Shown here piece by piece: positions 32,346 to 40,580 of a DNA stretch of 40,847 nt. A program made the translations under genes and the position numbers. The notes under the pieces are model-generated. The model was given only the letters and a program-made list of their open reading frames with translations. It searched no databases and had not been told where the DNA came from. This DNA comes from Trueperaceae bacterium (GTDB lineage: Bacteria; Deinococcota; Deinococci; Deinococcales; Trueperaceae). The stretch is taken from the NCBI GenBank assembly GCA_020431825.1, contig JAGQHN010000040.1, positions 1 to 40,847 on the forward strand, given 5' to 3'. Within the stretch, counting starts at the first letter, position 1. Each line of letters starts with the position of its first letter.

Positions 32346-33527
32346 TTAGCTTACTTTCTGATTTACACTAAACGCTTTGTAGCTGCCATTATTAAGCAGT
32401 TCCCTTAGGGTTTGTACGGTCTGATCCAGTTCAGTCTCAGTATTGTAAAGCGCGACAGGAGCAAGGCGCAGCAGATTGGGTTCACGGTAATCAGGAATGA
32501 TGTGTTTGCTGCGCAGGGCTAAACTCAGAAGTTTCGCTTCCGGGTGTTCTAAAACCACATGACCGCCTCGCTGAGCCCGACCCCTTGGACTTCTAACAGG
32601 CATGTCAGGCAAGATGGTATCAGCCAGCCCGATGAGATAGTCGGTTAATTTGAGGGAGCGTTCACGAATAGCCTCAATTGTAAGCTCTTCAAAAATCGCC
32701 AGAGAGCCCTCGAGCCCCGCTAAAGCCAAGATGCTGGGAGTACTTATCTGATGAGCGCCAGCATGGTTTGCGGGTCTAAACTCAGCTGCCATTTCAAACT
32801 GACTTGCTTTATCATTGCCCCACCAGCCCGGTAAGCCAGGTTTCAAGTGATGGTGACGCTCATGAATAAAGAGCCCGCCGGGTGCGCCTGGGCCAGCATT
32901 TAAGTATTTGTAAGTGCACCAAACTGCAAAATCGATAGCTTCCTGGTGAAACTGATGAGGAAGTGCGCCAATTGAGTGTGCAGCGTCCCAACCCATGATG
33001 ATGCTCTTGGATTGCCCCAGTTGAGTTATCGCTGCCCAGTCAAGCACCTGCCCACTTCGGTAAAGTACTGTTGGCAAAACAGCTACCGCGATATCTTCGG
33101 TGAGGGCCGCCTCTATGTCATGGGGCTCGAGTGTGTGACCGTCTTGTGAAGGTATAAGGTTTAACTTTCCCCCATAGCGATCAGCCCATGCTCTAAGGGC
33201 ATAGAGATCACTGGGAAAGTCAAGAGAAGTGGCGAGTAGGTTTTTCCGTTTTTCTGTGGGTTTATAAAAGGTGGCGAGCAGCGCATGCAAATTGCTGGTG
33301 ATGCTTCCTGTGGTAATCACTTCATTGGGCTTAGCACCAATTAATTTGGCGAGGGCAGGATTGAGTCTCTCGGCTAACTCAAACCACTCATCCCAGGCAG
33401 CAACCCCTTTATATTGCCACTGCTTTAAACGTCTTTCTATCGCGGACTGAGCGGCATAAGACAGGGGGCCCAAAGAGTTGCCATCCAGATAAATGCCTCT
33501 TGGCAGCATAAAAGCATCACGTTTCAC
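32346..33527 (-). CDS. kynU: Kynureninase
   Basis: The 393-residue PLP enzyme has the kynureninase landmarks YLDGNSLGPLSYAA, AAWDEWFELAERL, TTGSITSNLHALLAT, GWDAAHSIGALPHQF and the PLP-lysine segment FAVWCTYKYLNAGPGAPGGL, then PGWWGNDKASQFEM. It hydrolyses kynurenine to anthranilate and alanine. No tryptophan dioxygenase or formamidase is nearby, so the pathway is either encoded elsewhere or incomplete. The start is GTG 33527 with TAAAGT exactly 6 nt upstream and no ribosome-binding site. Confidence 0.93.
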   Translation of the reverse strand: MKRDAFMLPRGIYLDGNSLGPLSYAAQSAIERRLKQWQYKGVAAWDEWFELAERLNPALAKLIGAKPNEVITTGSITSNLHALLATFYKPTEKRKNLLATSLDFPSDLYALRAWADRYGGKLNLIPSQDGHTLEPHDIEAALTEDIAVAVLPTVLYRSGQVLDWAAITQLGQSKSIIMGWDAAHSIGALPHQFHQEAIDFAVWCTYKYLNAGPGAPGGLFIHERHHHLKPGLPGWWGNDKASQFEMAAEFRPANHAGAHQISTPSILALAGLEGSLAIFEELTIEAIRERSLKLTDYLIGLADTILPDMPVRSPRGRAQRGGHVVLEHPEAKLLSLALRSKHIIPDYREPNLLRLAPVALYNTETELDQTVQTLRELLNNGSYKAFSVNQKVS

Positions 33528-33533
33528 AAAGGT

Positions 33534-33539
33534 ACTTTA
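33534..33539 (-). promoter_or_regulatory. -10 box TAAAGT of a leaderless promoter
   Basis: On the minus strand TAAAGT, spacer ACCTTT, GTG 33527 of kynU. Confidence 0.55.
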
Positions 33540-33611
33540 ACTGATATTGGTTTATGCGTGTGCTATCAACAGAATAAGAGAAAAGACATTAGTGTGAAAA
33601 ATCTTACAGAG

Positions 33612-33631
33612 ATTAATTAAGCCTAATTAAT
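33612..33631. promoter_or_regulatory. AT-rich inverted repeat
   Basis: ATTAATTA agcc TAATTAAT, an 8-bp perfect dyad in the divergent region between kynU and the lipoprotein gene at 33809. It may be an operator; no regulator is adjacent. Confidence 0.3.
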
Positions 33632-33720
33632 GGAAGCCTACAGACTGCGGACGTTAAAATTGCTCTTGTAGGTATATGAAGCAAGATGCGAATTTCCTTA
33701 TCCAGCTTTTAGTAAGCTCG

Positions 33721-33729
33721 TGGTATAAC
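33721..33729 (+). promoter_or_regulatory. Extended -10 promoter (TGgTATAAC)
   Basis: TG-N-TATAAC without a clear -35 is typical of an extended -10; a start near 33736 leaves a leader of about 73 nt before ATG 33809. Confidence 0.4.
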
Positions 33730-33808
33730 TCGCTTTGCTTATGCGTTACGAACAGGAGATTGCTAAATGGTGGGCAATCAAAATCATCTTGATCGTAGGA
33801 GGAAATAC

Positions 33809-35950
33809 ATGAGACAAACTAAATTGTTTGCGGTATTTTTGGGTTTACTGCTGTTTGTAGCAGCCTGTACAACCCCAACGGAAAATACTGCGCCAGTTGC
33901 CAAATCGCAAACGGTAAATACTGAAATTGGTAAAGCCGTGACGATTACTTTAGGTGCTACAGATGCTGAAAGTAATCCGTTAACGTTTAAAGTTACCGTT
34001 AAACCTAGTAATGGTACGGTGAGTGATGTCCAGGGAAACAAAGTTAGCTATACTCCTAAAGCTGGGTTTACTGGTGCTGACTCATTTAAGTTTATTGCCA
34101 ATGACGGCACTGTTGACTCGAGCCCTGCAACTGTGACTATAAATGTAAATGCCGCAGGAAATAATCCGCCTGCAGCAAAAGACGCTACGGTCAGTGTAGC
34201 TCCCGGACAATCTGTTTCAGTAACCCTTGAAGGAACGGATGCTGATGGTGATGCGCTTACCTATACCCTGGGTACTGCAAGCGCTGGCACCGTAAAAGCT
34301 GCGGCTGATTTTGCTACCAGTCATGTAGTAACCTATACCGCTGCCGCCGATGCCAAATCTGGTTCCAAAGCAACCTTCACCTTTACGGTTGCTGATGGTA
34401 AGGGTGGTTCTGATGAAGGCACGATTACGGTTAATATTGTTGCTTCTTCCGGTTCTGTTACTGATGATAGCTACTCCACTATTGTAAACACTTTGCTTGA
34501 AGCAGGTGGCATAGCCAATGAAGGAAATGCTGCTGTTACAGATAAGACAAATATTACAGCTAATGATGCAGTTAAAACAGTTACAGCAGTAGGCAACAAA
34601 GCAACTGAAAAAGGTGGCACAGTTAGGATTAATGCTAATGGTACGTTTAGATATACACCCGCCAAAGACTTTGTCGGTTTAGACACCTTTACTTATAGTG
34701 CTTCGACTGGCGATACTGCTACCGTTACTGTACAAGTCGTCGAAGCTAACCCTGCTGTTGACGGAAATCAAGTTGTTGTTTATGTAAAACAAGGTGCAAC
34801 AGGTGGAGATGGCACAGCCTCTAAGCCCCTTGGCTCTCTGCTTGCTGCTATGGCCGCCTCAAAAGAAGGGGATACCATAGTTCTCTATGCAGGTACTTAT
34901 GTGCCTGCTGATAATGGCAAATTTGCTATTCAGCTAAAAAGCAATCAAAAGCTCTTAGGTCAAGAAGTTGATGTGAATCTTCTGGGTCAAGTTGTTTTGA
35001 AGGCAAGCACTACTGTTAAGACAATCCTTAGCCGACCAGAAAATGTTTCAATTTCTTTGACGGATGTTGATGATTCAAATAAGAAAGATATTAAGGTCAA
35101 TTTTCAAGCCAACAATGTAACAATTTCAGGTTTGACGATTAATCGTGCGGATGCAACCGGTACAAAAACTGCAGATACTAGTAAAGGTTCAGGTGCGACC
35201 GCAATAATCACCAGTGATCAAATGACAGGCACTTTGACAATTACAGATGTCAATATTCTGTATCCAGGCGGTTATGGTTTATTAGTGCAAGAAACTGACA
35301 GATGTCCACATGTAAATTGTGATCCTGACTATGAAAATCTTGGACCTGTAGGAACCGCTACAGCTAACTATAATCTGGTCATGAAACGTGTCCAGGCTAC
35401 AGGTGCTGGTAATTCATCTTTTGCAATTAATGACCCTATTTCAGTAGATATTGATGCCTCTAGTGTTGTTGGCGTAGGTGCTAAAGAAGTAGGTTTTAGA
35501 GTTGAATCAGAGCACGTAAGTAAAGTAAAAATTACAAATTCTACAGTTACTTCAAATGCGATAAACTCAACTGCATTTGAGTTCTTTAGTAATAATAATT
35601 TTGGGCGCACCGCTGAGAAGGCTGTGATGACAGTAGAGTTGGCCGATAACCTTGCTAAATTTGTTCTAAATGCTACCAATGATGTTCTTATGGGAGATCC
35701 TCCCGTTGCTGGTGCTGATGGTCGTGTTGATGGAAGTATTGGTTTTAGAGGTAGAGTTCTTGATAACTGGGACGATCAACTCAAAGTTATATCCGTTTCT
35801 CCAGGTAGCTCCCAGGTTGTAATTACAGGAACAAGTAGTTCTGAAGCTGCTGACTCACCAAGAGCGTGCGAGAATCGGGAACCACCTTATGATGCAGCAA
35901 TTCCTACCCCTGTTACTTGTGGTGCCGAATTTCTTGTTTCCCAACCTTAA
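33809..35950 (+). CDS. Lipoprotein with Ig-like repeats and a beta-helix domain
   Basis: The 713-residue product has lipobox LLFVAAC. Three Ig/cadherin-like modules follow (about 28-115, 120-215 and 218-312). Marks include TPKAGFTGADSFKF and DADGDALTYTL in the first two, and GTFRYTPAKDFVGLDTFTYS in the third. From about 320 it begins VYVKQGATGGDGTASKPLGS and GDTIVLYAGTYV, the entry of right-handed parallel beta-helix (pectate-lyase-like) domains, continuing to about 600. The C-terminus has a Cys-containing stretch. It may bind or cleave polysaccharide; catalytic residues cannot be assigned. ATG 33809 has TAGGAGG 8 nt upstream; ATG 33767 lacks a ribosome-binding site. Only one CTCGAG occurs in 2.1 kb, less than in neighbouring genes. 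Confidence 0.82.
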   Translation: MRQTKLFAVFLGLLLFVAACTTPTENTAPVAKSQTVNTEIGKAVTITLGATDAESNPLTFKVTVKPSNGTVSDVQGNKVSYTPKAGFTGADSFKFIANDGTVDSSPATVTINVNAAGNNPPAAKDATVSVAPGQSVSVTLEGTDADGDALTYTLGTASAGTVKAAADFATSHVVTYTAAADAKSGSKATFTFTVADGKGGSDEGTITVNIVASSGSVTDDSYSTIVNTLLEAGGIANEGNAAVTDKTNITANDAVKTVTAVGNKATEKGGTVRINANGTFRYTPAKDFVGLDTFTYSASTGDTATVTVQVVEANPAVDGNQVVVYVKQGATGGDGTASKPLGSLLAAMAASKEGDTIVLYAGTYVPADNGKFAIQLKSNQKLLGQEVDVNLLGQVVLKASTTVKTILSRPENVSISLTDVDDSNKKDIKVNFQANNVTISGLTINRADATGTKTADTSKGSGATAIITSDQMTGTLTITDVNILYPGGYGLLVQETDRCPHVNCDPDYENLGPVGTATANYNLVMKRVQATGAGNSSFAINDPISVDIDASSVVGVGAKEVGFRVESEHVSKVKITNSTVTSNAINSTAFEFFSNNNFGRTAEKAVMTVELADNLAKFVLNATNDVLMGDPPVAGADGRVDGSIGFRGRVLDNWDDQLKVISVSPGSSQVVITGTSSSEAADSPRACENREPPYDAAIPTPVTCGAEFLVSQP

Positions 35951-35965
35951 GCTAATTAATTAAAC

Positions 35966-35997
35966 AAAGAGGACGGCTCGAGCCGTCCTCTTTTATT
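35966..35997. terminator. Bidirectional terminator built on a 28-bp perfect palindrome
   Basis: AAAGAGGACGGCTC / GAGCCGTCCTCTTT (35966-35993) is a perfect dyad with CTCGAG at its centre (35977-35982), plus T-runs both ways. It separates the convergent lipoprotein and GAPDH genes. Confidence 0.8.
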
Positions 35998-36008
35998 ATC
36001 TCTACCGG

Positions 36009-37439
36009 CTACACGGGCAAACTCGGATAGTACAACCCTGCCATATGCTGCAAAACCCGCACCACCTGGTAGCTGTAACCTGCCTCGTTGTCATACCAGA
36101 CGTAGAGAGTACAGCGCTTTTCCTGGCTAATTGTTGCATTTGCATCAATGATTCCAGTACGTGAGGAACCGACAAGATCACTCGAGACAATCTCGGTTGA
36201 GGTGGTAAAGTCAATTTGATCTCTTAAGGGAGACTCGAGGGAAATCTGCCTTAAAAACTGATTGACAGTTTCTTTGCTGATCTCTTCCGCTAAATTTAGA
36301 GTAAGAATAGCAAGGGAGACATTTGGGGTGGGTACGCGGATGGCATTGCCTGTGAGTAGACCAGCAAGTTCGGGTAGTGCTTTGGCTACAGCCTTAGCTG
36401 CACCTGTTTCTGTTATCACCATATTGAGCGGAGCACTTCTGCCTCGGCGGTCATTCTTATGGTAGTTATCAATCAAATTTTGATCGTTGGTATAGGAATG
36501 AATGGTTTCTATATGACCACTTTCAATTCGGTACTTTTCGTGCATGACTTTAAGCACCGGAGTAATGGCATTGGTTGTGCAACTTGCCGCCGAAATCAGG
36601 GCATCATCCGGTGAAATCATCTCATGGTTAACACCGTAGACAATATTTTTTAGAGTAGCTTTGCCAGGAGCTGTCAGGATGACTTTGCTAACCCCTTTAG
36701 ATTGCAGGTGAAGACTCAGACCTGTCTCGTCCCGCCATTTGCCTGTATTGTCTATCACGATAGCGTTATTAATGGCATAGTGTGTGTAATCAATGGTGTC
36801 CGGGCTCGAGGCATAAATGAGCTTAATCACGTTGCCATTAGCGATGATTGCATTTTCAGCCTCATCTATTTGAATGGTGCCATTAAACATGCCATGCACC
36901 GAGTCGCGGCGCAGCAGACTAGCGCGTTTTTGTAGATCATTTTGAGCCCCCGGTCTGACCACAATGCCGCGAAGTCTAAGTTTTTCGCCTCCACCTGTGC
37001 GGTCGATCAGAATACGGGTAAGAAGCCTGCCAATGCGACCAAAACCATAAAGCACTACATCTTGTGGTTCTGCCAGCAGATTGCTTTTGCTGGTCAAGAT
37101 GCTGGCAAGCTGTTCTTTAAGAAAGCTGTCTAGTGGAAGGCCAGACTGGCTCAGGTAGCGAGTTGTTAATTTGCCCAGATCGACTCGAGCCGGGGCCAGC
37201 TCGAGTTTACTTAGTGCCTCGAGAACAGGGTAGCTTTGACCGGGCAAAAGCTCCTCATCGGTAATTTGCCGGGCATAGCGGTGCGCTTTTAAGATGCCTA
37301 TAGCAGACTCACGCACGATTTTTCTACCATAAATGTTTAGCACAATGCCCTGTTCGCGGTAGAGTTTGCCAATCAGAGGAATCATAGCCTCAGCAAGCGT
37401 TTCTTTTCTTTTCCAGTCACTTAAATGCTCATTAGACAT
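36009..37439 (-). CDS. gap: Glyceraldehyde-3-phosphate dehydrogenase, long form
   Basis: The 476-residue product is longer than the usual 330-residue GAPDH because of an N-terminal extension of about 125 residues (LAEAMIPLIGKLYREQGIVL), known from the approximately 480-residue class found in Pseudomonas and others. The NAD domain begins VVLYGFGRIGRLLTRILIDR, the catalytic Cys is in SAASCTTNAITPVLK (second Cys of the classic loop is Ala), and YTNDQNLIDNYH, RGRSAPLNMV and YVWYDNEAGYSYQVVRVLQH are typical. The enzyme oxidises glyceraldehyde-3-phosphate in glycolysis or runs in reverse. No good ribosome-binding site is at the preferred spacing: AAGGACG lies 11 nt upstream. Confidence 0.93.
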   Translation of the reverse strand: MSNEHLSDWKRKETLAEAMIPLIGKLYREQGIVLNIYGRKIVRESAIGILKAHRYARQITDEELLPGQSYPVLEALSKLELAPARVDLGKLTTRYLSQSGLPLDSFLKEQLASILTSKSNLLAEPQDVVLYGFGRIGRLLTRILIDRTGGGEKLRLRGIVVRPGAQNDLQKRASLLRRDSVHGMFNGTIQIDEAENAIIANGNVIKLIYASSPDTIDYTHYAINNAIVIDNTGKWRDETGLSLHLQSKGVSKVILTAPGKATLKNIVYGVNHEMISPDDALISAASCTTNAITPVLKVMHEKYRIESGHIETIHSYTNDQNLIDNYHKNDRRGRSAPLNMVITETGAAKAVAKALPELAGLLTGNAIRVPTPNVSLAILTLNLAEEISKETVNQFLRQISLESPLRDQIDFTTSTEIVSSDLVGSSRTGIIDANATISQEKRCTLYVWYDNEAGYSYQVVRVLQHMAGLYYPSLPV

Positions 37440-37526
37440 AAATCAATAAACGTCCTTCTTTTTGGCAATAAAAACGGTATACCCAGTTTAGTACACAGCT
37501 TTTTGCCCAGAAGCCAGTTCTTTCTC

Positions 37527-37576
37527 ATCTGGACGAACAGCAGGTATTATCTGGACGAATAGCAGGTATTATCTGG
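37527..37576 (+). repeat. 22-bp tandem repeat in a divergent promoter region
   Basis: Two 22-bp units (37527-37548, 37549-37570), differing at one base, followed by the first 6 bp of a third (37571-37576). Each opens ATCTGGACGAA and ends AGCAGGTATT. They lie in the 321-bp gap between gap (-) and the PspC gene (+). About two helical turns per unit suits a protein-binding array. Confidence 0.6.
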
Positions 37577-37748
37577 TCGGCTATACGGTTGGTTTGACAA
37601 AGATCTCGCCAGACGACCTTGTTTCGTTTAAGCTTGTCGCTTTCTACGAATAGCTATAGTGTGATTATTCTTGGCAAGACTAAAATCTCAACCAAAAGCT
37701 GGAGACCTTATTCAACTAAAGTTGGAAGATTTTTCGCCCAATTTTCTC

Positions 37749-37754
37749 TAGACT
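37749..37754 (+). promoter_or_regulatory. -10 box TAGACT of a leaderless promoter
   Basis: TAGACT, spacer tgaaac, ATG 37761. Confidence 0.55.
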
Positions 37755-37760
37755 TGAAAC

Positions 37761-37946
37761 ATGACAAAAACATTGACAAGATCTGAATCCAATAGAGTTA
37801 TAGGCGGCGTTTGTGCTGGATTAGGGCACTATTTTGGGGTTGACCCCACGCTGGTTAGAGTTATCTTCTTAATTGCCTTTTTTGGTTTTGGCGTTGGTCC
37901 CTTGGTTTACTTTATTCTCTGGTTACTAATGCCCAAGGGGTATTGA
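37761..37946 (+). CDS. PspC-domain miniprotein
   Basis: The 61-residue product is almost only the PspC core: RSESNRVIGGVCAGLGHYFG, then VDPTLVRVIFLIAFFGFGVG, and PLVYFILWLLMPKGY, with two hydrophobic stretches. It lacks the basic extension of the PspC protein at 23732. Leaderless promoter pattern, and a terminator follows. Confidence 0.9.
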   Translation: MTKTLTRSESNRVIGGVCAGLGHYFGVDPTLVRVIFLIAFFGFGVGPLVYFILWLLMPKGY

Positions 37947-37962
37947 AGCTCAAAATTACAGG

Positions 37963-37994
37963 AACTAGGGACTTCTTAAGGTCCCTAGTTTTCT
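37963..37994. terminator. Terminator shared by convergent genes
   Basis: AACTAGGGAC / GTCCCTAGTT perfect 10-bp stem (loop ttcttaag) with T-rich flank. It overlaps the stop codon of the M20 peptidase gene (37985-37987). Confidence 0.8.
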
Positions 37995-39226
37995 TTCATG
38001 AAGTAATAAATAACGGCTGCCGCATAAAGTTGTGCGCTTGATAAAAGTTCATCTAGCCTTACAAATTCATCTTTCTGATGAGGGATCGTTCTATCACCAG
38101 GGCCAACCGTGACGATGGGGATATTGGCCCAGGCACGTAAAAAGGTGCCATCGGTTGCCCCGGGAACGCCACCGTATTTGGGAGGTTGGTTAAGCACCAT
38201 AGGATAGGCCATTTCCAAGGCTTGTACCAGAGGGTCATCTTTTGGTGTTTCTGTCCAGGGGCGAGACTCAAACAGCTCTAGCTTTATGCTAAGCCGAGGG
38301 CTGTCTGCCTCAATAGCTCTGGCAAAGCTCTGAAGGGTTTGCTCTAAGACATCGTGATCTTGTCCGGGTACCGTACGAATATCCAGGGCTAAATAGGCTT
38401 CGGCTGGCATGACATTTAGCTGGGCTTCGCCTCTGGCAGGTGCCTGCACAATGGTTGGAGTAAGCCAGGGCAGACCCAGATAAGGGTGTTCACCAAGACG
38501 CGCTTGTTCGCTTTGCTCGAGCCCCTTTACTTTTTCAATAAAACGACTAAGCGCTGCAATCGGGTTGACGCCAGCGTAGGGCATGGCTCCGTGAGACATG
38601 ACGCCCGTCAACTGAACTGAGACGCGCATAGCTCCTTTTTGAAACAAGCAAAGTTCATTTTCTTCAGGTTCACAGATGATGGCGCCGTCTACCTCATCTG
38701 CCCAACCCTGCCTGATGTACTCTTTTATGCCCAGCATAAGGCCCTCTTCGTCAACCACAATGCCCATACGAATGCGCCCGGCTAAGTCTGGAACCACCTG
38801 CTGTACAGCTTTTAGCGCCGCCAGTGCAGCAGCAATGCCCCCTTTCATATCGGCACTGCCCCGACCATAAAGCCTGTCCTCAACAATCTGGGCAGCAAAA
38901 GGGTCATAAGTCCAGGTTTTAGGGTCTCCTTCGGTTACGACATCGGTATGGCCCTCAAACATAAGGGTTTTGTGATTGCCAGCTTCAAAGCTTGTGCCTG
39001 ACCAGTCTGCAATAACATTAGGACGGCCAGGGCTGACTTCTTGCAAGGTGGGCTCGAGCCCCAGTTTTTCAAGCTCTCCCGCAATAAACTGTGCAGCCTC
39101 GAGTTCGGTATTTCCCTTGTCCGGTTCAAAAACACTTCGCACCCGTATAAAGCGCTGGGCTAAATCTATCAGATAGCTTTTATCGACCGCTTCAGCAGCC
39201 TTTTTAGCTAGATCATTCATTAACAT
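37985..39226 (-). CDS. M20-family peptidase (ArgE/DapE-like deacylase)
   Basis: The 413-residue product has M20 metal ligands: His-Asp in MFEGHTDVV, Asp in YGRGSADMKGGIA, Glu-Glu in VVDEEGLM (general base Glu and metal ligand) and a C-terminal His in RTIPHQKDE. Such di-zinc enzymes remove acyl groups from amino acids (ArgE, DapE) or cleave dipeptides. The amino-acid family is not resolved; no arg or dap genes adjoin. The dimerisation lid (GVMSHGAMPYAGVNPIAALS) is intact. A second in-frame ATG at 39220 could be the start; AAGGAATT lies upstream of both. Confidence 0.88.
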   Translation of the reverse strand: MLMNDLAKKAAEAVDKSYLIDLAQRFIRVRSVFEPDKGNTELEAAQFIAGELEKLGLEPTLQEVSPGRPNVIADWSGTSFEAGNHKTLMFEGHTDVVTEGDPKTWTYDPFAAQIVEDRLYGRGSADMKGGIAAALAALKAVQQVVPDLAGRIRMGIVVDEEGLMLGIKEYIRQGWADEVDGAIICEPEENELCLFQKGAMRVSVQLTGVMSHGAMPYAGVNPIAALSRFIEKVKGLEQSEQARLGEHPYLGLPWLTPTIVQAPARGEAQLNVMPAEAYLALDIRTVPGQDHDVLEQTLQSFARAIEADSPRLSIKLELFESRPWTETPKDDPLVQALEMAYPMVLNQPPKYGGVPGATDGTFLRAWANIPIVTVGPGDRTIPHQKDEFVRLDELLSSAQLYAAAVIYYFMKEN

Positions 39227-39270
39227 AATTAGAATTCCTTAGAGCATAAAGACAAAGCAGAGGTTTAGGT

Positions 39271-40059
39271 TTATAGCGGAGGGGTAAATCTGCCATCCAC
39301 CGCAGTCCAGCCGCCATCCACCAGTTGAAGAGTGCCAGTCACATAAGAGCTTGCGCCACTTGCCAGATAAATGACAGCGCCCACCATTTCACTGGGTTTG
39401 GCCCAGCGCCCTAGCGCCCCTTTTTGAGCATAGGCATTGTACCAGTCAGGCTGAGATTTTATTTGTTCGGTTAGCGGGGTTTCGACCACACCAGGAGCGA
39501 TGGCATTGACCCTTACGCCTTTCGTGCCGAGTTCAGCGGCTAGAGCCCGTACCATTTGCAGGGTTCCTGCTTTGGTGGCAGCATAAACACTCTGACCGGG
39601 TTCAACTACCTGCGAGCGAATCGAGGAAAAAAGAATAATACTGCCGCTACCTGCCGCTGACATTTTTTTACCAGCCGCCTGCATGGCAAAAAAGGAACCT
39701 TTGAGGTTTAGATTTACTACTTTGTCAAATTCGGCTTCGGTATAGTCAAGCAGGGGTTTACGCACATTGACAGAGGGTGTGCAGACCAGGATATCTAACG
39801 CGGGTAAGCCGTTTACGAGTTCATTAACGCTTGCCTGTTTGGTCAAATCAACCGTGTGAGCGCTTGCCTGACCCCCTTGCTCCTTTATGCTTGTAACAAG
39901 TTGGGCAAGGGCAGTGTCGTTGATATCGGCACAGGCAAGCGTCGCACCAAAAGCAGCCAAACCCAGAGCCGCTGCCTCACCAATACCTGAAGCTGCGCCA
40001 ATAACCAGAGCCGTTTTTCCTGAAAGATCAAAGAGGTGACGATACGCAGATAAGTCCAT
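39271..40059 (-). CDS. Short-chain dehydrogenase/reductase
   Basis: The 262-residue product has the SDR pattern: ALVIGAASGIGEAAALGLAA (TGxxxGxG variant with Ala), LACADIN at the end of beta-2, LVCTPSVNVRKPLLDY for the NNAG region (degenerate), SILFSS for the catalytic Ser and VYAATKAG for Tyr-x-x-x-Lys. YVTGTLQLVDGGWT is the classic SDR end. The cofactor (NAD, from the Asp after beta-2) is inferred; substrate unknown. The gene lies 44 nt upstream of the M20 gene and may be in one operon. Confidence 0.9.
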   Translation of the reverse strand: MDLSAYRHLFDLSGKTALVIGAASGIGEAAALGLAAFGATLACADINDTALAQLVTSIKEQGGQASAHTVDLTKQASVNELVNGLPALDILVCTPSVNVRKPLLDYTEAEFDKVVNLNLKGSFFAMQAAGKKMSAAGSGSIILFSSIRSQVVEPGQSVYAATKAGTLQMVRALAAELGTKGVRVNAIAPGVVETPLTEQIKSQPDWYNAYAQKGALGRWAKPSEMVGAVIYLASGASSYVTGTLQLVDGGWTAVDGRFTPPL

Positions 40060-40121
40060 GAGGTATTCTTACTCATTTTGGGCTGTATTAAAAGCCATCT
40101 GGACGGAGACTCTTTTGTGTT

Positions 40122-40574
40122 TTACTCCTCCTCTTCGACTTCTACGACTTCACCAAGTTGCTCGAGTGCCCCTTTATAGAGCTGTAAACCTAAGCTGAGT
40201 ACCTGATTTATGGCCTCTTCGCCCTCGAGTTTGACATTTACTCTGCTATTTGCTGTTTGCAGGCTGGCTGCCAGGACTTCTGGAAAAATGGGCCAGGGAC
40301 CATCAAAAGGTTCATTACTAGGAATCATATTAGGGCTACGGTTGCTCTGGCCTAGCTTTTCGCGGTTTAGCCACTCGAGGGCAGCTTCAGCGGCAATGCG
40401 CTCAGCACGTTTTTTGGTATTGCCTTCACCACTGCCCAGCAGATGATCTCCCAAATAGACCTCACATAAAAAATGAGGTTCATGTTTTGGACCTTTGACC
40501 TGTACCCGAAATTCAGGCGTACCCAGTCCCTCTTTTTGACATTTGGCGATAACTTCGCCTTTCGGATTAACCAT
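40122..40574 (-). CDS. Standalone double-stranded-RNA-binding-domain protein
   Basis: The 150-residue product opens with a DRBM-like fold: NPKGEVIAKCQKEGLGTPEF at the first helix and strand, VQVKGPKHEPHFLCEVYLGD for the central strands, and LLGSGEGNTKKRAERIAAEA for the Lys/Arg-rich second RNA-binding region and helix. No RNase III catalytic domain is attached, and the C-terminus is acidic (VVEVEEEE). Most bacterial DRBM domains belong to RNase III; isolated ones are much rarer, so the RNA target is unknown. A 40-residue helical segment separates the DRBM from the acidic tail. Leaderless promoter TAGACT precedes the ATG by 6 nt. Confidence 0.82.
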   Translation of the reverse strand: MVNPKGEVIAKCQKEGLGTPEFRVQVKGPKHEPHFLCEVYLGDHLLGSGEGNTKKRAERIAAEAALEWLNREKLGQSNRSPNMIPSNEPFDGPWPIFPEVLAASLQTANSRVNVKLEGEEAINQVLSLGLQLYKGALEQLGEVVEVEEEE

Positions 40575-40580
40575 GTTCCT

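Larger units (their letters stand above)
1090..40379. repeat. Highly iterated palindrome CTCGAG, about 100 copies
   Basis: By hand I count about 100 CTCGAG between 1090 and 40379, in all reading frames (Leu-Glu, Ser-Ser and X-Arg-X), on both strands, mostly inside genes and sometimes in intergenic sites (1313, the terminator at 35977). Sites are mostly preceded by A or G. Examples: 9792, 10031, 16742, 21062, 24086/24093, 37184/37200/37218. Chance at this composition would give roughly 9. Confidence 0.85.

Noticed and set aside
37527..37576. 22-bp tandem repeat as a CRISPR
   Set aside because: The units abut without spacers, only two and a bit copies exist, and no cas gene is near.
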